Both the position numbers and the translations under genes were made by a program. 64,000 bases of DNA from 20CM-2-65-7 sp963830455 (lineage in GTDB: Bacteria > Gemmatimonadota > Gemmatimonadetes > Gemmatimonadales > GWC2-71-9), in contig CAWHMT010000001.1 in the NCBI GenBank assembly GCA_963830455.1, positions 198,251-262,250 of the forward strand, read 5' to 3'. Below the pieces are notes generated by a model. The model had not been told where the DNA came from. It saw only the letters and a program-made list of their open reading frames with translations, and made no database searches. Numbering within the stretch: the first letter of the stretch is position 1; each line of letters starts with the position of its first letter. Below are positions 43,319 through 52,112 of the stretch, in pieces.

Positions 43319-44718
43319 CACGTGCGCGAGTCCCGCGACGCTCCCCGGCGCGAGAAAGCCGCTCTCGAACGGCGATACCGGTGTGAAATGGCCACGACCG
43401 TCCCCCCTGAGCCAGAGACCATTGCCCGCGTCAGCCGGTGGAATGTTGGCCTCCGTTTCGGTCAGGTTCCCCGCGACGAGCGCGTCGAGCTTGCCGTCAC
43501 CATCCAGGTCGCGAACGACGATCCCACGGATCGGCGCGATCTGCGCGAGGCTGGGCAGCGGCATCCACGCAAACGTGCCGTCGCCGTTGTTCTGGAGATA
43601 GACGCTCGCGAACGTGTCGGTCTGCAAATGCAGCGCGCGCTTCAGCGCCGCCGTGCCGAAGAGCTGCTCGACTGTGGCTGCCGCAAATCCCGCGTACGTC
43701 GGGAACCGCAGCGCGGCGGAATAGATCGTCGGGCCGAGGCGCGCGCTGCCGAACACCGGGTACTCCTTGCCGCCGATCTCCTGCGTCAGCACGATCTCGC
43801 TGGTCTGCGTCTCGGCGAAATGGCCGGCATAGACGCCGAAGCGGCTTTCGGGCGATGTCTGGAACATGAAGTTGAGTCCCAGGTTGCCCGCGATCAGATC
43901 GGGGCGCCCGTCGCCGTTGAAGTCGCCCGCGGCCAGACTCCACCACCACCCGCGCGACGGCGGCAGGCCCACCGTTGTGGGTACGAGCCGCCGTCCATCG
44001 TTGTGATAGAACTCGATTCCCGTCCATTCGCCGGCCGTGACGAGATCGAGGCGTCCGTCGCCGTCGTAATCGGTCCACACCGCGGCGGTGACCATGCCGT
44101 GCGGCTGCGCCAGCTCTGGGGCGACCTCGGCGGTGACATCGGTGAACCGTCCGCCCTCATTGCGGAGCAGGTAGCTACGTGCCGGAGACGGGTAGCTCTC
44201 GCGGCGCGAGCCGGCCACCCACGAACAGATCAGGCCGCCCGTCGCCCGTGAAGTCACCGACCGCGACGCTCGACGTACAGCCGAGCATCGTGGGAAGCGC
44301 CTGCGTATCGCGCACGAACCGGCCGTTGCCCTTATTGAGGTAGAAGCGATCCTGGAGGAAGCGCGACACCGGCGTGTGCTGGTACCCGCAGCTTGCGACG
44401 TACAGGTCGGGCAGGCTGTCACCGTTCGCGTCCACGAACGCCGCACCCCAGTCGTCGTAGACCCGGTCCGCGAGCCAGGGCTGGCCCTGTGAGGATTCGC
44501 TGAAGCGGCCGTCCTTGCCCTGGATAAACAGCTTGCCCGCCACGCCCCCGCCACCCCCGATGAAGACGTCGTCCAGACCGTCGCGGTTCACGTCGGCGAC
44601 GGCCAGCGGCGGTCCCTGCTTGGAGACTTCGTAGGGCAGCAGGGGCTGGACCTCGTAGTCGACGGAGGAGCGCGGGGGTTGGGCGTAGCGTAATGCGTGG
44701 AAAGGCTGGAAAAGACGC

Positions 44719-44750
44719 TCTCGGCTATCGGCTACCGGGTACCGGGTGTT
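44719..44750. repeat. CGGCTATCGGCTACCGGGTA repeat inside the VCBS gene
   Basis: Direct units CGGCTAT/CGGCTAC/CGGGTAC/CGGGTGT run through the coding sequence, encoding NTRYPVADSRE on the minus strand, directly after the ASPIC/UnbV domain. The core matches the intergenic hairpin at 17640-17707. The in-frame position in a linker resembles the repeat tracts in the kinase and amidohydrolase. Confidence 0.6.
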
Positions 44751-46588
44751 TGAACGCGCGGCATCGGTCACTCTTAGCGTGATCGCTTGATCGACCCCGA
44801 CGTTCGTGAGCACCTGCGACCGGCCATCGGGCCAGATGACTTCGAGACTGTCGACACGCGTTGCACTTCCCAGGCCTACGTGCTCCCGATCGTCCATCGT
44901 GGACAGGTAGCCGCGATACGGCGAGTGATAGGAGTACTGCTTCTGTCCGCCCGCGGTCACGATCAGCGTCGCACCGATGCCACGGCGGTTGGGGGACTCC
45001 CCCGCGAGCTTGATCTGGAGATAGTGCGCGGAATCGACCTTCACACCTTGAAAAATCGACGCGGGAGCGTCCAGGTTGTTCACAACGAGGTCGAGCCGGC
45101 CGTCATTGTTCAGGTCGGCATATGCCGCCCCGTACGAGAATCCCGGCTGATCCAGCCCCCACGCGCGCGTCCTGTCACTGAACTCGAGGCCGTCCTTTCC
45201 ATTGTTGCGGAACAGGTATTTCGACACACGGTAGCCGCGCAGGCCCCGGAGCGCCTGCAACGCCATCTCGTGGTCGTTGGTGCGGCGCGCGCCGAGCGCC
45301 TCCGTCTGATAGTCGAGATCGTTGGGCGCTTTGGGATAGCCGTTGGTGATGAACAGGTCCTTGAAGCCATCGTTGTCGACATCCGCGAGCAACGCGCTCC
45401 AGCTCCACTCGGTGGCGGCGACCCCCGCGTACCACGCGATGTCGCTGAACACCACGTCGCCGCTCGCATTTCTCCCGTTACTCAACTGCAGCGAGTTCGC
45501 GTCGTAATCGATGCGAAAGCCGCGGCGCCGCAGCTCCTCCATGCTGAAATAGGTCTGATACCCGCTCATCCGCTTGCGCTGCTCGAGCGCGGCCGGCAGC
45601 ATGTCGACCTGCGCGAGGTCGGGCCAGCCGTCGTTGTTGAAATCGGCGATGTCCATGCCCATGCCGGCGAAACTGGCATGCTTGACCGACGCGCCGGCGC
45701 GATCGCTGAACGTGCCGTCGCCATTGTTGATGTAGAGGACGTCGTTCGGGGCGACGTCGTTCGAGACGTAGATGTCGGGCCGGCCGTCGCGATTCACGTC
45801 CGCGACCACCGCGCCCAGGCCATGGCCCACCTGGCGAAGAATCCCGGCCTCCCGGGACACGTCGGTGAACCGGTCGCCATCGTTGCGGTACAGCGTGTTG
45901 TAGCCTTCGGGGCTGTCGCTCGGCACGCCCATGGGATGCGCGTCCGCCACGCCGCGCGAGAAGTCTTTGGGCGAATTGTTGACCAGGAACAGGTCGAGGT
46001 CCTTGTCGCCGTCGTAATCGAGAAAGGCCGCGGTGATGGCGTAGCCGGTGTCCGCCAGCCCATAGCGCGTGGCGGCCTCGGTGAACGTGCGATTGCCGTT
46101 GTTGAGAAACAGCAGGTTGGCCCGGTCTTGGCCGCGGGATGTCTTCAAACCGGTGACGCAAACGTACAGGTCGAGAAAACCGTCGTCATTGACGTCCGCC
46201 ATCGCCACGCCGCTCGCCCAGACCGACGTGCGTACGCCCGCGGATTCCGTGATGTCCTCGAACCGCATATCGCCCTTGTTGAGGTACAGGCGACTCGAGA
46301 CCATGTTGCCCGTGAAGAACAGGTCGGGCAGTCCGTCGTTATCGATGTCCCCCACGGCCACGCCGCCGCCATTGTAGATGAACACCTCGGACTGCACGTT
46401 CACCGAATCGTCGGTTCTGATCGTGTTCGAAAAATCGATGCCGGTGCGACCGGGGCCCAGCAGCTCGAAGAGCGGCTGTTCGCCCGTGCGCGTGCAACTG
46501 CCGCACAGCACGACGATGGACGCCAGGAAAATCCGCAGCATGGGCAGGGAAGCTAACGCACCCCATCCACCCCGGGTATCGTTACGCC

Positions 46589-48121
46589 ATGCATCGGGTC
46601 GCGATACTCCTCGCTCTGATCCTCGCGTCGGTCGTCGTCGCGCGCTGCCGCGGCCCGCACGAATCGGATGGAGAACGACTGGCCCATACCTATTGCGCCG
46701 CGTGTCATGCGTTCCCGGACCCGAGCCTGCTCGACAAAAAGACGTGGCGGACCGGCGTCTTGCCGCAGATGGTTCAACGCCTCAGCGGCGCCCCGCAGCT
46801 CTCGGTCGCGCAGCCGGAGACGCGCAGCCCGTACATGACCGTTCTCACCAGACCCGTGCCGGAACGGGATCGGGACCGCATCGTCGCGTTCTATCTCGAG
46901 CACGCGCCGGACTCGCTGCCGCCGCAGACGCTGCCGGCCGAGCCGCGACTCGATCCCGAGGGGTTCAGACCTGGAGCGTTCGTACCCCGACTCGCGAGCA
47001 GTGCGATCATCACCTTGCTGTACGCCGATACAGCCGGGCGGCGCGTCTATGTCGGAGAAGCGGCGACGAACCTGTTGCGCGTGTTTGGGTGGGACCGGCG
47101 CCTGATCACGACGCTGCAGCTTCCCAGTCCGCCGACCGGGGTGATCGTCCAGGGAAGCACGCGTACTGGTGCTGGAAACGGGCATGCTGGAGCCCAATGA
47201 TGAGCCCCGCGGCAGCCTGGCGCAGTACGACGTGGCGCCTGACGGATCGCTGCACTTCGACCGCACGATCATCGATTCGCTGTTTCGTCCAGTGTTTGTG
47301 CGCGAGTTCGACGCCGATGGGGACGGGCGCAACGACTTTCTGATCGCCGAATTCGGGGACAACCGCGGCCGGCTGGCGCTGTACCGGTCCACCGGCAGCG
47401 GGGGGGGTACGAGCGGCGCGTCCTGGACGCGACGCCGGGCGCGATTCGATTCGAGCTGCACGACCTGACCGGCGACGGCCGGCCGGACATCGTCGCGCTG
47501 TTCGGACAAGGCGACGAGCGCATCGTGCTGTACCCGGCCGACGGTACCGGACGCTTCGCCGAGCGCCGCGTGCTCGCGCGCTTTCCTCCAGTGTACGGGT
47601 CGATGTATTTCACGATGCGGGATTTCAACGGCGACGGGGCGCTCGACATCCTGTACGTCAACGGCGACAACTACGACATGTCGCGCGTGCGCAAGCCGTT
47701 CCACGGCGTCCGGATCTTGGAGAACGACGGGGGGGGCGCCAACAATTTCACCGAGCGTTTCTTTTTCCCCGTGTACGGGGCCGCGCAGGCCGCCGTGGCT
47801 GATTTCGATCGGGACGGGCGCCTCGACCTCGTCGTCACCAGCAACTTCGCTGATCCCGCGTTCCATCCCGAACGCGGCATCATGTTCCTGCAGAATACGG
47901 GCGCCTACACGTTTCAGCCGTACGCGTTCAGTGTTTCGGCCGGGAGTCAATGGAATCTGACGACCACGGCCGATTTCAACGGCGACGGACGCTTGGATGT
48001 GTTGATCGCCGCGATGCGCCTGGAAAACATCGCCCGGCTGCAGCACGGGCGCGGACCACCCGGGACACAGAGCGACGCGCTGTTGCTGTTCGAAAACAGG
48101 ATGCCCCAGCCGCAACGCTAA
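46589..48121 (+). pseudogene. Cytochrome c-VCBS repeat fusion protein, two frameshifts
   Basis: Three consecutive open segments form one gene of about 510 residues. The first has a lipoprotein-like leader (LILASVVVARC) and a c-type haem site, YCAACHAFPDP, followed by ITLLYADTAGRRVYVGEAATN. A +1 shift near 47161 joins it to VLVLETGMLEPND. A second shift in a run of eight G (47400-47407) joins it to YERRVLDATPGAIRF. FG-GAP blades follow: EFDADGDGRNDFLIAEFGD, DLTGDGRPDIVALFG, DFDRDGRLDLVVTSNF and DFNGDGRLDVLIAAM. It is probably a periplasmic electron-transfer propeller. It is divergent from the large VCBS gene by 47 bases. Confidence 0.83.
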
Positions 48122-48153
48122 CGCGCCCCGTGTCAGCGCGATATTCTTAACGG

Positions 48154-49890
48154 ATGCGTCGTCTCGCCGTTACTCTCGTCTTCCTCGCCGCTGTCGTTGC
48201 GGTCGTCATTCTCAACGGGCGCGCGGCAGGCAGCGCCGTCCCCGCAGCTGCCGCGTCGATTCGACTGACGGAGGTCTCGAGCGCAAGCAGCATCGACTTC
48301 GTCCACCAATCCCCGACCCTGGACCCTAAACTCGAAAACGTCGCCCCCCACATCGCCGCGCTCGGCGCATGCGTCTCCGTCGCCGACGTCAACAACGACA
48401 ACTGGCCTGACTTGTACTTCACCAGCTCGCGCTTCGTCGCGACCAACGCGCTCTATCTCAACCAGCAGGACGGGACATTCCGCGATGTCGCAGGGCAGGC
48501 GGGCGTCGCGGCGCTCAATCGCGCGGGCGAAGGCGTGTCGATGGGCGCCGTGTGGGGCGATTTCGATAACGACGGCTTCGAGGATCTGTTCGTCTCCAAG
48601 TGGGGCTACCAGCAGCTGCTGCGGAACCTCGGCAACGGCACCTTCGCGGACGTGACGGCCGAGGCAGGGCTGCGTCGCTGGATGAACTCGAACGGCGCGG
48701 TGTGGCTCGACTTCGACCGAGACGGGCTGCTCGATCTGTACGTGACCGGCTATTTCCGCTCCGACATCGATTTCTGGAACCTGCGCAGCACGCGCATCAT
48801 GCAGCACAGCTGGGAGTTCGCGACCAACGGCGGCAAGAATCTGCTCTTCAAGAACGTCGGCAACGGCCGCTTTCAGGACGTCACCGATTCGCTCGGCGTG
48901 GGCAGCACGCGCTGGACGCTTGCGGCCGCCTCGGCCGATTTCGATGACGACGGCTGGCCCGATCTCTATCTCGCCAACGACTATGGCCCCGAGGAGCTGT
49001 ACCTGAACCGCGACGGTAAGCGCTTCGAGCTCGCGCGCGCCGGCCTGCAGGACGATTCCAAGAGCGGCATGGCGGTCACGATCGGAGACGTCTACAACCG
49101 CGGGCGCCACGACGTCTTCGTCACCAACATCTCCGAGAAGGGCTTCCTGTTTCAGGGCAACAACCTGCGCGTGAATTTCCTGAAGGAGCTGGACCGCTTC
49201 GACGAAATCGCCTCCGGCGTAGTGGCCGACGCGGGCTGGGCCTGGGGCGCGCAGTTCGGCGACCTGAACAACGACGGCTTGCTCGATCTCGTCGTTGCCA
49301 ACGGCTTCATCTCGGCCGATTCGACGCGCAGCTACTGGTATGCGATGTCCAAGATCGCGGGGGCGCAGGGCAACATCTTCGAAGACGCCCGCAACTGGCC
49401 GGCGATCGGCAAGGCCTCGCTGTCGGGCTACGAGCGCTCGCGCGTCTTGATGAACCGTGGCGCCGACGGTTTCGTGGACGTGGCCGAAGAATCGGGAGTG
49501 ACCGACCGGCTGGACGGCCGCGCGGTCGCGATGGCGGACTTGTTCAATCGGGGCGCGCTCGACGTCATCATCGCCAACGAGAACACGCGCGCGCTGATCT
49601 ACCGCAACGCCGATTCCGCACGCGGGCATTGGATCGAGCTCAAGCTTGTCGGCTCGCGCTCGAACCGCAGCGCGATCGGCGCGGAGGTCACCGTCGAGTT
49701 CGGCAACGTCCGGCAGCGGCAGGTGGTCGACGGCGGCAGCGGATTCTGCAGCCAGAACGACCGCCGCTTGCATTTCGGTCTGGGGACGGCGCGGCCGGGA
49801 CGCGTGCTCATTCGCTGGCCGTCAGGGCAAGAGCAAGTCGTGGAAGGTCTGAAGGCTGACGAGCTGCACGTCATCGCGGAACCCAAGTGA
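48154..49890 (+). CDS. CRTAC1-family protein (FG-GAP repeats with ASPIC/UnbV domain)
   Basis: 578 residues. An N-terminal membrane anchor or uncleaved signal (LAVTLVFLAAVVAVVIL) precedes FG-GAP blades with calcium-loop aspartates: VADVNNDNWPDLYFT, WGDFDNDGFEDLFVSK, DFDRDGLLDLYVTG and DFDDDGWPDLYLAND. The ASPIC/UnbV domain sits at the C-terminus (GHWIELKLVGSRSNRSAIGAEVTVE, RLHFGLGTARPGRVLIRWPSG). Exported beta-propellers of this type bind calcium and often accompany SusCD or redox systems. The gene overlaps the RnfD-like gene by GTGA, an association that suggests a shared pathway at the membrane. Confidence 0.9.
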   Translation: MRRLAVTLVFLAAVVAVVILNGRAAGSAVPAAAASIRLTEVSSASSIDFVHQSPTLDPKLENVAPHIAALGACVSVADVNNDNWPDLYFTSSRFVATNALYLNQQDGTFRDVAGQAGVAALNRAGEGVSMGAVWGDFDNDGFEDLFVSKWGYQQLLRNLGNGTFADVTAEAGLRRWMNSNGAVWLDFDRDGLLDLYVTGYFRSDIDFWNLRSTRIMQHSWEFATNGGKNLLFKNVGNGRFQDVTDSLGVGSTRWTLAAASADFDDDGWPDLYLANDYGPEELYLNRDGKRFELARAGLQDDSKSGMAVTIGDVYNRGRHDVFVTNISEKGFLFQGNNLRVNFLKELDRFDEIASGVVADAGWAWGAQFGDLNNDGLLDLVVANGFISADSTRSYWYAMSKIAGAQGNIFEDARNWPAIGKASLSGYERSRVLMNRGADGFVDVAEESGVTDRLDGRAVAMADLFNRGALDVIIANENTRALIYRNADSARGHWIELKLVGSRSNRSAIGAEVTVEFGNVRQRQVVDGGSGFCSQNDRRLHFGLGTARPGRVLIRWPSGQEQVVEGLKADELHVIAEPK

Positions 49891-50732
49891 CCTCGGCACC
49901 CGCACAAGCGTCCACACCAAGCTTGGTGGCTTCGGCTATCGATCCCCGATACCTGATCGTCTTTCTCATCACGCTGGTGCTGGTGCTGGGGGAGGCGCGC
50001 TACGGGATCCTCGGCGGATACGATCGCCTGGCGACGACGCTGGGCATCTGCCTCATCACCGAGGTCGTGCTCTCCTGGTGGCTCCGGGGTCGCGTGGCCA
50101 ATCTGGCGAGCGCCTACATCACCGGGATCAGCCTCGCGCTGCTGACCAAGCCGCAGGCCAACATTCTCTGGCCGTTTGCCCTGGGCGCGTTTCTCGCGAT
50201 CGCCTCGAAGTACGTGCTGACCTATCGCGGCCGGCACCTGTGGAATCCGAGCAACTTCGCGATCGCGCTGTTCCTGCTGGTCGCCGCCGACAGCGTCGCC
50301 GTGCTCAGCCATCAATGGGGCAACGATCTCCGGATCAATCTCGTGATCTGGGGGTTCGGTCTCGTGATCGCGTGGCGCGCGAAGGTGCTGCATGTGACGC
50401 TCGCGTACGTGGCCTGCTTCATCGTGTTCGCGCTCATTCGCAACGTGATCGTGGGTGGCCCGCTGCTGGCTGAGCTGGCTCCGATCACCGGGCCGATGTA
50501 CCAGCTGTTCGTTTTCTTCATGGTGACTGATCCGCGCACCACGGTGAGCACGCGCAAGGGGCGGATCATCGTCGTCGCCAGCGTCGCGCTGCTCGAGGCG
50601 CTGATTCGGCTCGCGGGTGATTTCCAGGTGCCGCTGCTCCGACCCTTCTACGTGTCCCCGCCACTGCTCGCGCTCGCCGTCGTGGGTCCGATCGCGATGT
50701 GGTGGGATCTCCGGAGGACGGCCAGAGCGTGA
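49887..50732 (+). CDS. RnfD/NqrB-like membrane protein
   Basis: 281 residues with about eight hydrophobic helices. RYGILGGYDRLATTLGICL, RGRHLWNPSNFAIALFLLV and YQLFVFFMVTDPRTTVSTRKGR match the NQR2/RnfD/RnfE membrane family. The threonines in VTDPRTT lie where RnfD and NqrB carry the covalently attached FMN. No other Rnf or Nqr subunit is present nearby. Genes of this type are found beside CRTAC1-family genes, as here by GTGA overlap. I infer a quinone- or flavin-linked electron-transfer role; the partner complex is unknown. Confidence 0.8.
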   Translation: MTSAPAQASTPSLVASAIDPRYLIVFLITLVLVLGEARYGILGGYDRLATTLGICLITEVVLSWWLRGRVANLASAYITGISLALLTKPQANILWPFALGAFLAIASKYVLTYRGRHLWNPSNFAIALFLLVAADSVAVLSHQWGNDLRINLVIWGFGLVIAWRAKVLHVTLAYVACFIVFALIRNVIVGGPLLAELAPITGPMYQLFVFFMVTDPRTTVSTRKGRIIVVASVALLEALIRLAGDFQVPLLRPFYVSPPLLALAVVGPIAMWWDLRRTARA

Positions 50733-51130
50733 AGCCGATCGTGTCGAAGATCCTGCGCGCCTTGGGGGTTCTTTTCACGCTCTTCCTGGTTTGGACGGGA
50801 TTGGTGGGCGGGGTCCAGCAGTATCCCGGCGTTCAGAGCACTGGGCAATGGTTCCAGACCGCCTTCCAGCTCTTGCTGGGCATTTTCAGTGTGCTGTCGC
50901 TGATTGTCACCTTCCGCTTCCTGCACTGGAGACGGGTCGTGTACCCGGGTCTGGTGTTGAGCGCGGGGCTGTCGGGCGGGTTTGCGACGGTCGTCTGGGG
51001 AGAACAGGGCCTGGCCATTGGGCTCATTTCGGGCGTGCTGAGTCTCTTCATCGGCCTGGTTGACGTCTGGTTACTGCGGGGTGGGGCGCGGCATGGTCCG
51101 CCGGCAAGTGTGGGATCGACAGATTCGTAA
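50729..51130 (+). CDS. Small integral membrane protein of unknown function
   Basis: 133 residues from the GTG at 50729, which overlaps the RnfD-like stop and has GGAGGA upstream. Four hydrophobic helices are visible: LGVLFTLFLVWTGLVG, FQLLLGIFSVLSLIVTF, VLSAGLSGGFATVVWG and GLISGVLSLFIGLVDVWLL. No charged residues that would suggest a transporter motif were noticed and no family was recognised. Position between the RnfD-like gene and DUF2306 suggests one operon. Confidence 0.7.
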   Translation: MKPIVSKILRALGVLFTLFLVWTGLVGGVQQYPGVQSTGQWFQTAFQLLLGIFSVLSLIVTFRFLHWRRVVYPGLVLSAGLSGGFATVVWGEQGLAIGLISGVLSLFIGLVDVWLLRGGARHGPPASVGSTDS

Positions 51131-51746
51131 GCTCGGTTGGGGCGTCATGACCGTACTCGCGCTGTTCATCGCGCTGTACGCCATCGCGCTGCTGTTCGTG
51201 CCCGCCATGCGCCCGCCGTTCCTGCGCGACCGCTTCATTTCTGTGCCTCTCGCTGCGTTCCTGCATCTCGGCGGCTCGGCGATCGCGCTCGCCGTCGGTC
51301 CGTTTCAGCTGAACAGGTGGGTGCGAAGCCGATTCATCAAAGTCCACCGCTGGATGGGGCGATCATACCTCGTCGGTGTCCTGCTCGGCGGGTTGGCCGC
51401 GTTCGCGCTTGCGACGATGGCCCAGACGGGATTACCGGCGCGGGTAGGGTTTGGTTTGCTCGCCGTGCTGTGGTTGACCTCCACCGCAATAGCGTATCGG
51501 CACATCCGTGCGCGCAATCAACCGGCGCATCGCCGATGGATGATCCGCAGCTACGCGTTGACGTTTGCCGCGGTGACCCTGCGCATCTATCTGCCGTTGA
51601 GCCAGGTGTACGGGATCCCGTTCGATCCCGCGTATCAGACGATTGCTTGGATGTGCTGGGTGCCCAACCTGGTCGTGGCGGAATGGATCATCCTGCGTCA
51701 GCCCGCACCCTCACCAATCGACGAGTCGGTTCATGCGCCCGTTTAG
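51093..51746 (+). CDS. DUF2306 membrane protein
   Basis: 217 residues from the ATG at 51093. Six hydrophobic segments are separated by conserved polar motifs: GPFQLNRWVRSRFIKVHRWMGRSYLVGVLLGG, a central TSTAIAYRHIRARNQPAHRRWMIRSYALT, and ITRIYLP-like RIYLPLSQVYG. The repeated His-Arg-Trp pairs at helix ends are typical of the DUF2306 family and could bind haem or a quinone, but the function is unknown. It overlaps the previous gene by 38 bases and the next by 14. Confidence 0.8.
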   Translation: MVRRQVWDRQIRKLGWGVMTVLALFIALYAIALLFVPAMRPPFLRDRFISVPLAAFLHLGGSAIALAVGPFQLNRWVRSRFIKVHRWMGRSYLVGVLLGGLAAFALATMAQTGLPARVGFGLLAVLWLTSTAIAYRHIRARNQPAHRRWMIRSYALTFAAVTLRIYLPLSQVYGIPFDPAYQTIAWMCWVPNLVVAEWIILRQPAPSPIDESVHAPV

Positions 51747-52101
51747 CGCACTCAGTGCGGTGCTGGTGCTCGGCTGCGTCGCCTGTAGCGCCGGCTGGTC
51801 GCACCGCCCGCTCGAGTCGCTCGACCCGATTCAGGCTCGACAGCAGGTTCAGGTCTGGCACGGCGGTCGGGCAACGATTCTGCACGGCGTGCACGTGGAT
51901 TCGATGGCGTTGCGCGGGATTCCCTATCACAAGCCGCTCGACTGTGATTCCTGTTTCGTAGTGTTCCTCCGAGCCGATGTCGACTCCGTGCGCATCGGGG
52001 ATCTCAGCAACGGTCTCTGGAGAACCGTGGCGCTCACACTCGGATTGGTTGGCGTTATCGGCTTCGTGCACTGCCTCAAGCGAGACTGCGGCGGGACCTA
52101 G
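51733..52101 (+). CDS. Small predicted lipoprotein with C-terminal membrane segment
   Basis: 122 residues. The leader MRPFSALSAVLVLGCVACSAG has tandem lipobox-like cysteines (LGC, VAC). A beta-rich central part (QVQVWHGGRATILHGVHVD, KPLDCDSCFVVFLRADVDSVRIG) includes CDSC, and a C-terminal hydrophobic segment (VALTLGLVGVIGFVH) precedes a short tail. No family was recognised. It overlaps the DUF2306 gene and ends the plus-strand run, converging on the next VCBS gene 11 bases away. Confidence 0.65.
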   Translation: MRPFSALSAVLVLGCVACSAGWSHRPLESLDPIQARQQVQVWHGGRATILHGVHVDSMALRGIPYHKPLDCDSCFVVFLRADVDSVRIGDLSNGLWRTVALTLGLVGVIGFVHCLKRDCGGT

Positions 52102-52112
52102 CCGATCGCGCT

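Larger units (their letters stand above)
43231..46541 (-). pseudogene. Large VCBS/FG-GAP repeat protein with ASPIC/UnbV domain, two frameshifts
   Basis: Restoring two single-base shifts gives about 1,100 residues, the normal size for these SusCD-linked proteins. The leader MLRIFLASIVVLCGSCTRTG has a lipobox. FG-GAP blades follow (VGDIDNDGLPDLFFTGN, DFNNDGWPDLAQVD), then an ASPIC/UnbV domain near residues 500-580 (GIGATLIVTAGGQKQYSYH, VIWPDGRSQVL) and further blades. Breaks: near 44195-44202, joining GGRLAPRE to SYPSPARSYLL, and one extra base in the CC pair at 43290, after which the frame ends AFTIRKLSPR at 43231. It is probably a surface calcium-binding propeller acting with SusCD, to which it is convergent. 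Confidence 0.85.
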
